Source: Pseudomonadota bacterium (GTDB taxonomy: Bacteria > Pseudomonadota > Alphaproteobacteria > Micropepsales > Micropepsaceae). Taken from it: 34,446 nucleotides of DNA. Numbering within the stretch: position 1 is the stretch's first letter; each line of letters starts with the position of its first letter. The stretch covers positions 1-34,446 of the forward strand of contig JANYBR010000505.1 in assembly GCA_025360685.1 (NCBI GenBank), given 5' to 3'. Below the pieces are notes generated by a model, which saw only the letters and a list, made by a program, of their open reading frames with translations, made no database searches and was not told the DNA's origin. Positions 1 through 9,562 of this stretch are shown one piece after another. The translations under genes were made by a program, and so were the position numbers.

Positions 1-607
1 CCAGAATGAGCGGATTGTGGGCGATCGCGACGGCGCCCAGCAGTGCCATGACGAGGAACCACACCACCATCACCGGGCCGAACAGCTTGCCGATACTCTC
101 CGTGCCGAAACGCTGCAGCACGAACAGGCCGATCAAAATGACCAAGGTGAGGGGCAGGATCGCTTCCTTCAGGCTTTCGCTCTCGACACCAAGACCTTCG
201 ACCGCGCTGAGCACCGAGATTGCCGGCGTCAGCATGCCGTCGCCGTAGAACAGAGCCAGGCCCGCGAGCGAAACCAGCGCGATCGCCGTCTTCAGGCGCC
301 GGCCCAAGCCGCTCGAGCGGTGCGCGAGCGCCGCCAGGGCCATCACGCCGCCTTCGCCATTGTTGTCGGCGCGCATGATGAAGAAGACATACTTGACCGT
401 CACCACGATCATCAACGACCAGAAGATCAGCGACAGCGCGCCGAGTACGGCGGGGGCCGCGGGAAGATTTCCGCCGGCCGCGATCACCGACTGCTTCACG
501 GCGTAGAGCGGGCTGGTGCCGATATCGCCGAACACCACGCCGAGCGCGCCTAGGGTGAGACCAGCTTCACGACGGAACGATGAACTCTGGATTGCTGTCG
601 ACGTCAT
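1..607 (-). CDS. kup: Kup-family low-affinity potassium uptake protein, N-terminal part (truncated by window edge)
   Basis: Manual reverse-strand reading from ATG at 605-607 gives MTSTAIQSSSFRREAGLTLGALGVVFGDIGTSPLYA..., closely matching the N-terminus of the downstream paralog (GVVFGDIGTSPLYA, FFIMRADNNGEGGVMALAALAHRS). The frame is open to the window edge and is not listed as an ORF in the track. Confidence 0.9.
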   Translation of the reverse strand, partial: MTSTAIQSSSFRREAGLTLGALGVVFGDIGTSPLYAVKQSVIAAGGNLPAAPAVLGALSLIFWSLMIVVTVKYVFFIMRADNNGEGGVMALAALAHRSSGLGRRLKTAIALVSLAGLALFYGDGMLTPAISVLSAVEGLGVESESLKEAILPLTLVILIGLFVLQRFGTESIGKLFGPVMVVWFLVMALLGAVAIAHNPLIL

Positions 608-2566
608 TTAAATCGAGACCTGTGTTCCCAACTCGACGACGCGATTGGGCGGCAGATGATAAAACCGCGCGGGAGAAAGGGCATTGGCTGCCAGTTGCAT
701 GTAGAGCCAGGTGCGCCAGCGGCCGAGTTCGGAATGCTCGGCCGGCACCAGGGTTTCGCGGCCGATGAAGAAGGTGGCCGTGTCGACGTCGATGACGATG
801 CCGAACGGGCGGGCTTGGGCCAGCGCCGCGGGCACGTCGGGCGTCTCGAAGAATCCGTGGTGGATGCGGACGTTGAAAAAGCCCTTGCCCAGCTTTTGCA
901 CCTCAAGCCGCTTGGCGGCCGGCACGATCGGCGTGTCTTCGACTGTGACGTTGCAGATGATCACCCGCTCGTGGAGCACCTTGTTGTGCTTGAGATTGTG
1001 CAGCAGCGCACCGGGAACGATGTCGTTGCGCGCGGACAGGAAAACGGAGGTGCCTGCGACGCGGACCGGGGTCTTGTCGGCGCGTTCCAGGAACAGGTTC
1101 ATCGGCAGCGAGTCGTTGCGGATGCGTTCCAGATGCACGCGGCGGCCCAGCCGCCACGTCTCCATAACCAGGAACACGCCGGCGGCGATGGCGAGCGGCA
1201 ACCAGCCGCCTTGCGGAATCTTGAGCAGGTTCGCCAGCAGCATCGTGACGTCGATGAGTCCGAGCACGCCGAACACAGCCACCGCCAGCTTGACGCCCCA
1301 ATGCCATTGCCGCGCCGCCACGAGCGAGACATGGAACGTGTCGATCACCATCACACCGGTGACCGCGATGCCATAGGCCGCAGCCAGCGCGCCCGAGCTG
1401 TGGAAAATCAGCACGATCAGAACCACGCCGATCAGCAATCCGGCGTTCATGCGCGGCACGTAGATCTGGCCGAAGTCGCTCATCGAGGTGTGGCGAATTT
1501 CCATGCGCGGCAGCTGGCCGAGCTGCACCGCCTGGCGCGTCATCGAGAACACGCCGGAGATCACGGCCTGCGAGGCTATGATTGTGGCAAAAGTTGCGAG
1601 GATCACCATCGGATAGTGCGCCCAGCTCGGTCCCATCGAATAGAACGCGGTCGCCGCACGATGCGGGTTCAGCAACACCGAGGCGCCTTGCCCGAAATAG
1701 TTCAACACCAGCGCTGGCAACGCGACGAAGAACCAGGCGGCGCGGATCGGCGCCTTTCCGAAATGGCCCATGTCGGCATAGAGCGCCTCGCAGCCGGTGA
1801 CGGCCAGCACGACCGAGCCGAGTGCCACGAAGGCCGTCCAGGGCTCGTGCACGAACAAGGCGATGCCGTACCAGGGGTTCAGCGCGGTCAGGATGATCGG
1901 CGCACGGATGATCCAGCTGATGCCCAGAATCGAGAGCACCGCGAACCACACAATCATCACCGGGCCGAACAGCCGGCCGATGCGCGCCGTGCCGCGGCTT
2001 TGGTACAGAAATAACGCCACCAGGATGGCGAGCGTGAGGGGAATGACGAGCGGCTCGAAGGTGCGGCTGCCGATCGTCAGTCCTTCCACGGCGCTCAATA
2101 CCGAGATGGCCGGGGTCAACATGCCGTCGCCGTAGAAGAGGGCCAGGCCGATGATCGCACCGAAGCCGATCATGGTCTTGATGCGCCGACCCAGACGCGG
2201 GGAGCGATGCGCCAAGGTGGCGAGTGCCAGCACTCCGCCTTCGCCGTCATTGTCCGCCCGCATGATGAGCGTGACGTATTTCAGGGTGACGATGATGATG
2301 AGCGCCCACAGAATGAGCGACAGCGCACCGAAAATCGCGGCGTGTCCTGGAACAGTGCCGCCGGTGGCCAGCACCGTCTCGCGCATGGCGTAGAGCGGGC
2401 TGGTGCCGATATCGCCGAACACCACGCCGAGTGCGCCGAGGGTGAGCACGGCGTCGCGCTTGAGCGAGCGCGGTTCCACCACCGCGTCAGCTGCGAGCGG
2501 CCCGTCGGCCGGGGCGAGCAAATCGTTCGCCAGCTGGTTTGGCGCGGTTGCGTCGGTCTTGCTCAC
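608..2566 (-). CDS. kup: Kup system potassium uptake protein
   Basis: 652 aa ORF with Kup signature GVVFGDIGTSPLYAMRE, many TM segments and a C-terminal cytosolic domain; GTG start. Confidence 0.95.
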   Translation of the reverse strand: MSKTDATAPNQLANDLLAPADGPLAADAVVEPRSLKRDAVLTLGALGVVFGDIGTSPLYAMRETVLATGGTVPGHAAIFGALSLILWALIIIVTLKYVTLIMRADNDGEGGVLALATLAHRSPRLGRRIKTMIGFGAIIGLALFYGDGMLTPAISVLSAVEGLTIGSRTFEPLVIPLTLAILVALFLYQSRGTARIGRLFGPVMIVWFAVLSILGISWIIRAPIILTALNPWYGIALFVHEPWTAFVALGSVVLAVTGCEALYADMGHFGKAPIRAAWFFVALPALVLNYFGQGASVLLNPHRAATAFYSMGPSWAHYPMVILATFATIIASQAVISGVFSMTRQAVQLGQLPRMEIRHTSMSDFGQIYVPRMNAGLLIGVVLIVLIFHSSGALAAAYGIAVTGVMVIDTFHVSLVAARQWHWGVKLAVAVFGVLGLIDVTMLLANLLKIPQGGWLPLAIAAGVFLVMETWRLGRRVHLERIRNDSLPMNLFLERADKTPVRVAGTSVFLSARNDIVPGALLHNLKHNKVLHERVIICNVTVEDTPIVPAAKRLEVQKLGKGFFNVRIHHGFFETPDVPAALAQARPFGIVIDVDTATFFIGRETLVPAEHSELGRWRTWLYMQLAANALSPARFYHLPPNRVVELGTQVSI

Positions 2567-2726
2567 GGGGTTCGGCTGAGGCTCATCCGACTAAGCGGCG
2601 AAGCGAAGCCGGCGTTACGCCTATCCGCCCTTTCCGCGAGGGCGCGGACCATAGGCGCACGCCTCCCGGCGGCAAAGAGGGGCGAGGCGGAATGGCGCAG
2701 GATCACACCTAACCCGCTGTTTTTGT

Positions 2727-3446
2727 TTAGTTAGTCGGTCGAGAACGGTTAAATCGCGGGGCCGCGGGATAGGCCGGTGTCGCGGTCGAAGCGGCAATCA
2801 AACGGCCGATCGGATCGCTAATCAAGTCGCGGTTCGAGGCGATCTCCGGACTGGCCTGCGCCGGAGCCGGGCCGATGAAACCCTGAACGACATAGATCTT
2901 CGTGCCCCAGCTGCCGGAGCGGATGTTCCAGACCTTCACCTGGCTCCAGTCATTGTCGGGACTGACGTCGAGCACCGGATCGTTGACGTAGATCGCACCG
3001 TCATTGAGCCAGTTGGCGTGATCGATGCGGATCTCGCGTGGCGAGATCATGCGGCGGACCACCGCGACATGGGCATGGTGACGTCCGGCATAGTTTTTCA
3101 GGACCATAATCGCACCATCGACCGGGGCCGTACTGCGGTCGTAAACGCCGGCGGCCTTCTGCCACCAGGTGTAAGCGTCGCCATGGATATCCACAGAAGA
3201 ATGTGCCCGGGCGTAGGGCACGCATTGCAGGCGCGCGCCGCCGACCAAGGCCGGACCCGAGTCGGAGTCATCATCCGGGAACAGCGTCGGATCGTCCGCC
3301 GGTGCGGCCGGAGTCGTGGCCCGGCTTGGCCGGGCATAGGCCAAGTCGTTCGACACCGGTCGGCTCTCGCTTATTACGCCACAGCCCGCTAGCAGCGAAC
3401 ACACGGTAACAGCGCAGGCCAGATCGGCCAGAGTTCCAAACGTCAT
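2727..3446 (-). CDS. CHAP-domain (NlpC/P60-like amidase) lipoprotein
   Basis: Start MTFGTLADLACAVTVCSLLAGCG (lipobox LLAGC). Catalytic-type LQCVPYAR Cys motif, GDAYTWWQKAAGVYDR, HHAHVAVVRRMISPREIRIDHANW typical of CHAP domains. The ORF track extends to 3530, but the internal ATG at 3446 begins the signal peptide. Confidence 0.8.
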   Translation of the reverse strand: MTFGTLADLACAVTVCSLLAGCGVISESRPVSNDLAYARPSRATTPAAPADDPTLFPDDDSDSGPALVGGARLQCVPYARAHSSVDIHGDAYTWWQKAAGVYDRSTAPVDGAIMVLKNYAGRHHAHVAVVRRMISPREIRIDHANWLNDGAIYVNDPVLDVSPDNDWSQVKVWNIRSGSWGTKIYVVQGFIGPAPAQASPEIASNRDLISDPIGRLIAASTATPAYPAAPRFNRSRPTN

Positions 3447-3564
3447 GAATTGTCCCTCAAACGCCCGGGCAGCAGCTAGGGGGCCTTGCCACGGGGATCG
3501 GTTCAAAACGCAACTAGCCAATTGAACCACGTTTGAAAAGCTAATTTATTAATTGCTTTTTCCG

Positions 3565-5010
3565 TTATTTTCCGGGCCGGATTTCCCGCGGCGGCAGGGC
3601 ATTGGCCGATCCGGACAGGCCCATGGCCCCAATCGAGACCAGGCCCGTGACGGCAAAGAAGAAGAACGGCGCGCTCCACGCCTGTTCGGCAAAGGCAAAA
3701 ATGGGCAGTAACAAGCCCGCCACAAGCTCCGGCCCGCCGCGCCAGCCGCCGACATAGCGCTCGCCCGAACGAAGGGTGCGCTGGAAATTCATGTGCGAAC
3801 TGAAGAAGGCCTCAAATGTCGCACGCGTATTGGCCAGGATCAGTCCGCTGGGGAAGACCACCGCCAGGCCGATGGAGCGGGCGATGCACGGCAGACGCTC
3901 CCGCCCCAGCATCACCTGGCCCAAATAGAGGTATCCGGTACTGGCAATCAGTCCGAGCGCGGACACCGACAGCCCCAGCAGGGACACGCTCATAATGTAG
4001 ACCACGCCCATATACATGAGTGTCAGGCTGATCACGGCGCTGACGAAGGCGAGCGTGTAGAAGGCGAACTGGATCATCTGCAACGTCATCGCCGTCTTTT
4101 TCCACAGCGGCATCGCACTCGCCCAGATCAAGGGCATGAGCTTGCGCGCGGTCTGGGCATGGCCCTTGGTCCAACGCGCCTGCTGCGCACGCCAGGCGGC
4201 GGCCGTCTCCGGCAATTCGCCCGGCACTTCCACGTCCGACATCAAAGCCGTGCGCCAGCCCTTCATGGCGCAGCGCATCGACAGATCAAGGTCTTCGGTC
4301 AGCGTATCGCCCGTCCAGCCGCCGCCATTGTCGATTGCAGCGCGGCTCCACACGCCGGCAGTACCGTTGAAAGACATCGGCAAACCGGCACGGAAGCGCG
4401 CTTCCTGCTCGACGGAAAAATGCGCGTCAAGCAACATGCCTTGCGCGCGCGTGAGCCAGTTCTTGGTGCGGTTGGCATGTCCCCAACGCGCCTGCACATA
4501 GGCCAGACCGGAGTCGGCGACGAGCGCGGGAACCGTGCGTCGCAGAAAATCGGTCGGCGGCACGAAGTCGGCATCGAAGATCGCCACGTACGGCGCGTCG
4601 CAATGCTTGAGTCCGAAGGCGAGATTGCCGGCCTTGAAACCGGAACGCTCGCCGCGGCGGAGCACTTTCAGATTCACGCCTTCCGGTACGACCATCATGA
4701 TGGCGCGCACCAGCTCTTCGGGATCGCCGCTGCGGCCATCGTCCAGCACCTGGATCTCGAGCTTGTCGCGCGGCCAGTCCATGCGGGCCGCAGCCGCGGC
4801 GACACGAACGGCCAGCGGGCCTTCGTCGCAGACGGGCAGCTGAACCAGCACGCGCGGCAACGCTTCGTCGGGCAGCAGCGGCGTGCGGACGCGGGGTGCC
4901 TCGCGGTACAGCCGCAAGAAGCCCAGAACGACGAGTTGGATGGACAGCACGGCGATGACGCACAGGACGCCAGCGAGCATGCATTGCAATATCAGGGACA
5001 TGCCGGTCAT
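3565..5010 (-). CDS. Glycosyltransferase family 2, processive cellulose-synthase-like membrane protein
   Basis: 481 aa; VLVQLPVCDEGP, QVLDDGRSGD, AIFDADFVPP, TEDLDLSMR, QQARWTKGH (Q/RxxRW-type motif) plus flanking TM helices. Confidence 0.88.
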   Translation of the reverse strand: MTGMSLILQCMLAGVLCVIAVLSIQLVVLGFLRLYREAPRVRTPLLPDEALPRVLVQLPVCDEGPLAVRVAAAAARMDWPRDKLEIQVLDDGRSGDPEELVRAIMMVVPEGVNLKVLRRGERSGFKAGNLAFGLKHCDAPYVAIFDADFVPPTDFLRRTVPALVADSGLAYVQARWGHANRTKNWLTRAQGMLLDAHFSVEQEARFRAGLPMSFNGTAGVWSRAAIDNGGGWTGDTLTEDLDLSMRCAMKGWRTALMSDVEVPGELPETAAAWRAQQARWTKGHAQTARKLMPLIWASAMPLWKKTAMTLQMIQFAFYTLAFVSAVISLTLMYMGVVYIMSVSLLGLSVSALGLIASTGYLYLGQVMLGRERLPCIARSIGLAVVFPSGLILANTRATFEAFFSSHMNFQRTLRSGERYVGGWRGGPELVAGLLLPIFAFAEQAWSAPFFFFAVTGLVSIGAMGLSGSANALPPREIRPGK

Positions 5011-5126
5011 GCGAAGCGTTCGGACCCCACTCGATATCCCGAGAAGACGCCCCGTTGGCCGGGGGGTGTTGGTGTGGCCCGAACTTGTAACGGGCTGTTA
5101 AGCTTTAGCAAGGCCGGACGAAAGGC

Positions 5127-6263
5127 TCAATCGAGGGTGCGACGGAACCTGAGCAGGGCGATGGCCATGGCGGCGAACAGAAAGAGAATGAGCGGCCAGA
5201 CGTCCGGCCAGATCTCCGCCGGTCCGTTGCCCTTGAGCAATATGCCGCGCACAACCCTGAGGAAATGGGTTACCGGCAGCGCTTCCCCGATCCACTGGGC
5301 CCAGACCGGCATGCCCCGAAACGGAAACGCGAAACCCGACAAAAGGATCGAGGGCAAAAGAAAGAATACCATCATCTGCATGGCCTGAAGCTGGCTCTGC
5401 GCGATGGTCGAGAAGGTGTAACCGACCGCCAGGTTGGCCGCGATGAAGACGACCAGGACGCCTCCCAGCAAGCTCAGCGAGCCGATCATGGGCACGCCGA
5501 AGATCAGCCGGGCGGCAAGAAGAACGAGCACGCTCTGCAGCATGCCGACCAGGATGTTGGGCGAAATCTTGCCGATCATGATCTCGGCCGGATGGGTCGG
5601 CATCGCCAGAAGATTCTCGTAGGTGCCGCGCTCGCGCTCGCGAGTCAGTGCCATGGACGTCATCAGCACCATCGTCATCGTCAGAATGACGCCGAGCAGG
5701 CCCGGCACGATATTGAACTGGGTCAGACCTTCGGGATTGTAGAGTGGATGGACGATCGTCAGGAACGGCGGCGCGGTTTGTATCCTTCGCGCCAGCGGAC
5801 CCTTGAGATCGTCGCGCAAGGCGTCGGCGGCAATGCGTCCGATCGCGCCGACTGCGTTTGAGGCGGACGCCGGGTCGGTGGCATCGGCTTCGATCAGCAA
5901 GCTCGGCTGCGCGCCGCGAACGATGTCACGGCTGAAGTTCGCCGGGATATCGATGACGAAGGAGACCTGACCCTCGGCGAGCATGCGCCGGGCTGCGGCG
6001 GGCGAATTCGTCGCCAGCTTGATCTCGTAGTAACCGGAGTTCGCGAGCGCCGCGACGATGGAATCGGAGAATACGCCGGGATCGGAAATCGCCACCGCCG
6101 CGGGCAGATGCTTGGGGTCATTGTTGATGGCAAAACCGAACAGCAGCAATTGCAGGATCGGAATGCCGACGATCATCGCAAAGGTCAGACGGTCGCGGCG
6201 CATCTGGACGAGTTCCTTCGCCAGAATGGCGGCGATACGCGCGGCGGAAAATCGCCGGTTCAA
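5127..6263 (-). CDS. ABC-2 type transporter permease (YhhJ/YbhR-like)
   Basis: MRRDRLTFAMIVGIPILQLLLFGFAIN..., large periplasmic loop, TRERERGTYENLLAMPTHPAEIMIGKI motif of ABC-2 permeases. Confidence 0.92.
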   Translation of the reverse strand: MNRRFSAARIAAILAKELVQMRRDRLTFAMIVGIPILQLLLFGFAINNDPKHLPAAVAISDPGVFSDSIVAALANSGYYEIKLATNSPAAARRMLAEGQVSFVIDIPANFSRDIVRGAQPSLLIEADATDPASASNAVGAIGRIAADALRDDLKGPLARRIQTAPPFLTIVHPLYNPEGLTQFNIVPGLLGVILTMTMVLMTSMALTRERERGTYENLLAMPTHPAEIMIGKISPNILVGMLQSVLVLLAARLIFGVPMIGSLSLLGGVLVVFIAANLAVGYTFSTIAQSQLQAMQMMVFFLLPSILLSGFAFPFRGMPVWAQWIGEALPVTHFLRVVRGILLKGNGPAEIWPDVWPLILFLFAAMAIALLRFRRTLD

Positions 6264-7183
6264 GGCTGGTCTCCATTGCCCTGTTCCTGAAGCTGGATAA
6301 AGACGTCCTCGAGGCTGGGCGCGGCCTCATGGAAGGTAAGACCGGGTGCGCCGCGGAACGGCGCGAGTGCGCGCTCCAGCGCGGCGCGGTCGCGGCCGCT
6401 GGCATGCAAAGCGGCGCCGAAAAAGGCTGCGAACTCAACGCCAGGCTCGCCCCGAAGCTTCACAGCAAGAGCGCGCGCGCCGTCGCCTTCGACGATGAAT
6501 GTGAACAGCCCGGAACGTGCAATGACTTCACCGACCGTGCCGCGCGCCACGATCTTTCCCAGGTTGATGAAGACGACGCGATCACAGCGCTCGGCCTCGT
6601 CCATATAGTGGGTGCTGACGAGCACGGTGATGCCGTCGCCGCTCAGCCGATGGATCTCGTCCCAGAAGTCGCGCCGCGCCTTGGGATCCACGCCAGCTGT
6701 CGGCTCGTCGAGCAACAGCAACTTGGGTGAATGCAGCATGCAGGCAGAGAGCGCCAGACGCTGCTTCCAGCCGCCGGAGAGATCGCCGGCCAGCTGGTGC
6801 TGGCGCGTGGTCAGGCCGAGCCGTTCGATCATGGCAGTCACGGCGCCGCGCGCATCGGGCAGTTCGTAGACGCGTGCAACGAACTCCAGATTTTCGCGGA
6901 TCGACAGATCTTCCCAGAAGCTGAAGCGCTGGGTCATGTAGCCGACCTCGCGCTTGATCTGCTCCGGCTGCGTACGAAAATCGTAGCCGAGACAGGTGCC
7001 TTCGCCTGCGTCGGCGTGCAGCAGGCCGCAGAGCATGCGGATCGTCGTGGTCTTGCCCGAGCCGTTGGGACCAAGAAAGCCCCACACTTCACCCTCCGGC
7101 ACAGCGATGTCGGCGGCGTTCACCGCCAACTTGTGGCCGAACCGCTTGGTCAGCCCACGCACATCGATGGCGAACGCGCCCAT
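6260..7183 (-). CDS. ABC transporter ATP-binding protein
   Basis: Walker A GPNGSGKTT, signature LSGGWKQRLALS, Walker B LLLLDEPTAGVD; overlaps the permease by 4 bp. Confidence 0.95.
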   Translation of the reverse strand: MGAFAIDVRGLTKRFGHKLAVNAADIAVPEGEVWGFLGPNGSGKTTTIRMLCGLLHADAGEGTCLGYDFRTQPEQIKREVGYMTQRFSFWEDLSIRENLEFVARVYELPDARGAVTAMIERLGLTTRQHQLAGDLSGGWKQRLALSACMLHSPKLLLLDEPTAGVDPKARRDFWDEIHRLSGDGITVLVSTHYMDEAERCDRVVFINLGKIVARGTVGEVIARSGLFTFIVEGDGARALAVKLRGEPGVEFAAFFGAALHASGRDRAALERALAPFRGAPGLTFHEAAPSLEDVFIQLQEQGNGDQP

Positions 7184-8008
7184 CTAGCGCGGCCGCACTT
7201 GCACCGGCTGACCGGGATTGAGCTTCAGCCCACCGGGCGCGCGCGCCTCGATCTTGAACACCAGTTTCTCGCGGCTGCCGATCGAGAAGATGACGGGCGG
7301 TGTGAATTCTTCCTGCTGCGCGATGAAGGCGATGGTGGCGGTGATGCCCGGGGCGCAGCCATCACAACGGATCGAGACTTTCTGGCCAAGCTTTATCTGC
7401 GCGAATTGGCTCTCCGGCACAAAGAAGCGGACATAGACGTTTTGCGGCGGCAGGATCGCCACGACCGGCGTCATGGCCGGTGCGTACTCGCCAGCGCGGA
7501 AAAATATGTCTTCGACTCGGCCCGAGGTGCGCGCAATCACGTCGCGCTCGGAGAGTTGGTAGCTCGCATTGGCGAGTGCCGCACGCGCCTGGGCCGCCTG
7601 CGCCGCGATCTGCGCCACCCTTGCCGCCGACTGATCGTAGTTCGCCTTCGCGACATCGTAGTTCTGTTTGGTTCCCGCGTTTGCGCGCAGCAGACCGCCC
7701 TGGCGCACGAGCTCCTTGTGCGTCAGTTCGAGACTGGCCTGGGCTTCGCGCATCTGGCCCTCGGCGAGCGCGATTGCGCCCACCACCTGGTCGCGTGCCG
7801 ATGCCTGGCTCGTATCGTCCAGCGTGAAAAGCAACTGCCCCTGCTTCACCGCATCGCCGCGCTGAACCGCCAGCCGCGCCACCCATCCGGCCTGGGGCGC
7901 CGCGACGAACGCGGTATCGCCTTCGGCGTAACCGAGCCATGCGGAGTCATCCTGCTTTCCGCAGGCCGCGAGCAGGAGGACGAGGACAATCGCCGCCACG
8001 CGTTTCAT
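7184..8008 (-). CDS. HlyD-family periplasmic adaptor (membrane fusion) lipoprotein
   Basis: MKRVAAIVLVLLLAACG lipobox; WVARLAVQRGDAVKQGQLLFTLDD biotinyl-lipoyl-like segment; long coiled-coil region; directly upstream of the ATPase gene. Confidence 0.9.
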   Translation of the reverse strand: MKRVAAIVLVLLLAACGKQDDSAWLGYAEGDTAFVAAPQAGWVARLAVQRGDAVKQGQLLFTLDDTSQASARDQVVGAIALAEGQMREAQASLELTHKELVRQGGLLRANAGTKQNYDVAKANYDQSAARVAQIAAQAAQARAALANASYQLSERDVIARTSGRVEDIFFRAGEYAPAMTPVVAILPPQNVYVRFFVPESQFAQIKLGQKVSIRCDGCAPGITATIAFIAQQEEFTPPVIFSIGSREKLVFKIEARAPGGLKLNPGQPVQVRPR

Positions 8009-8655
8009 GCGGATGCTCCATCGAACGCAAGACCGCGGAACAGGATGTCGAGATGGGTTTCGATCAGTCCTGCATAATCGTAGGGCTGCGGATCGAGATG
8101 GGAGAACGTCACGCGCCAGATGGCGCAGAACAGGATGGGCGCCACACAGAGCCGTGCGACATGCTCGGCCGGCAGCCTGCGAAATTCGCCGCTCGCCATG
8201 CCGCGCTCGACGAGCGAGATCATCAGCTGCAAGCCGCGCTCGATGACCTCGAAGCGATAGAACTCCGCCAGCCAGGGAAAGTTGCTGCTCTCGGAGATGA
8301 TGATCTTCGGCAGCTCGACCTTGTCGCTATCGACCAACAGCCGGGCCATGGTGGTGAGAAACATGCGCAACAGATCGCGCGCCGAGCCTTCGAAGTTTCG
8401 CGCATTGGCTGCGATGGTATCGAGCGTTCCTCCGACTGCCTCGCGCACCAGCGACTTGAACACCGCTTCCTTGTTTTCGAAGTAGAGATAGATCGTGCCC
8501 TTGGTGACGCCCGCTTCCCGGGCGATGTCGTCCATGCGCGCGGCGGCGAAACCCTTCTGGGCGAACACCTTCAACGCCGCATCGAGTATCTCGGCCGGCC
8601 GCGCGTGCTTGCGCCGCGACCAACGGGAGTCAGAGTTTGGAGCGGTTTGGCTCAA
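8005..8655 (-). CDS. TetR/AcrR-family transcriptional regulator of the export operon
   Basis: N-terminal HTH ARPAEILDAALKVFAQKGFAAARMDDIAREAGVTKGTIYLYFENKEAVFKSLV; TTG start; overlaps the HlyD gene by 4 bp. Confidence 0.93.
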   Translation of the reverse strand: MSQTAPNSDSRWSRRKHARPAEILDAALKVFAQKGFAAARMDDIAREAGVTKGTIYLYFENKEAVFKSLVREAVGGTLDTIAANARNFEGSARDLLRMFLTTMARLLVDSDKVELPKIIISESSNFPWLAEFYRFEVIERGLQLMISLVERGMASGEFRRLPAEHVARLCVAPILFCAIWRVTFSHLDPQPYDYAGLIETHLDILFRGLAFDGASA

Positions 8656-8663
8656 GGGCGCCG

Positions 8664-8691
8664 TTTAATTACTGACCGTTCAGTTATTAAA
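8664..8691. promoter_or_regulatory. Probable TetR operator
   Basis: TTTAATTACTGA-CCGT-TCAGTTATTAAA: 12-bp arms with one mismatch, in the divergent intergenic region 8 bp upstream of the TetR start codon. Confidence 0.75.
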
Positions 8692-8766
8692 CGAAATTTG
8701 CGTCGCGTCAATATTGCACGCTCGACCTGTGCTATTTTATTTGTCGAGAGTGGCAGGAGAACCGCT

Positions 8767-9282
8767 ATGAATTTCAAGCGTATAGCTATGCTTTCGACAT
8801 TTCTTGCGCTCTCGGCCTGCGCAACGCCCACCGCCTACCAGCCGGCCGACGCCAACCATCACACAGGCTATTCGGACCTCAGGCTGGCAGACAACCGCTA
8901 TCGGGTAACGTTCCGCGGCAACTCGGCCACCTTGCGCGAGAATGTCGAGGACTACCTGCTGCTGCGCTCGGCCGAAGTCACGCGCGATGCGGGTTACGCT
9001 TGGTTCGAGTTCGACGACCGCAACACCGAAGCGAAGACGACCTACTACACGGACTTTGCGGGCTGGCCCGGTTGGGGTTCTGGTTTTGGCCGCTATTGGC
9101 ATAGCTGGGCCTTCGATCCGATTGGCCGCGACGCAACCGAGATTCCGGTGACCCGCTACGAAGCCTATGCGGAAATCGTGCTCCTCACTCCGGAACAGGC
9201 CAAAGGCGATGCGCACGCGCTGAGGGCCGCCGACGTCATCGCGCGTCTTGGTCCGTCGGCGACCCGTCCGCCGCCGCAGTAG
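8767..9282 (+). CDS. CC0125/CC1285-family lipoprotein
   Basis: MNFKRIAMLSTFLALSACATPT lipobox, followed by TGYSDLRLADNRYRVTFRGNSATLRENVEDYLLLRSAEVT typical of this alphaproteobacterial lipoprotein family. Confidence 0.8.
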   Translation: MNFKRIAMLSTFLALSACATPTAYQPADANHHTGYSDLRLADNRYRVTFRGNSATLRENVEDYLLLRSAEVTRDAGYAWFEFDDRNTEAKTTYYTDFAGWPGWGSGFGRYWHSWAFDPIGRDATEIPVTRYEAYAEIVLLTPEQAKGDAHALRAADVIARLGPSATRPPPQ

Positions 9283-9520
9283 GACGGCGCAATCTCAGGC
9301 GCACCAGCGCGCCATCGCGCCGGCTTGAAAGCACGTCAAAGGACTCCTGCGCGCACATATGAGGAATGTCGACGGCGGCCAGTGGGTCATCGGCGACGAC
9401 GTCCAGAACGGCACCCAGTGGCGCCCGTAACAAAGCGCGCTTGGCGAACAAAGCCGGCAGCGGACATTTCAGGCCGCGCAGGTCCAGCTCTTCCACCTTG
9501 GTTTCTGGATCGTTAACCAT
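9236..9520 (-). CDS. TusA-family sulfurtransferase
   Basis: LDLRGLKCPLPALFAKRAL matches the TusA/SirA CPxP motif; 94 aa. Confidence 0.88.
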   Translation of the reverse strand: MVNDPETKVEELDLRGLKCPLPALFAKRALLRAPLGAVLDVVADDPLAAVDIPHMCAQESFDVLSSRRDGALVRLRLRRPTAAADGSPTDQDAR

Positions 9521-9562
9521 AGGCAGCTATCGTTTCCGGTTTGAACATCAGGCATCGCCCGC

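Noticed and set aside
656-2014. 452-aa plus-strand ORF
   Set aside because: Antisense shadow of kup; low-complexity composition and no recognisable domain.
3500-3528. GGTTCAA-N15-TTGAACC inverted repeat upstream of the CHAP lipoprotein
   Set aside because: Only 7-bp arms with a long spacer; could be chance or a weak operator, with no supporting evidence.
3793-5388. 531-aa plus-strand ORF in the track
   Set aside because: Antisense to the GT2 and ABC permease genes; His/Gln/Arg-rich composition typical of the reverse complement of GC-rich coding DNA.
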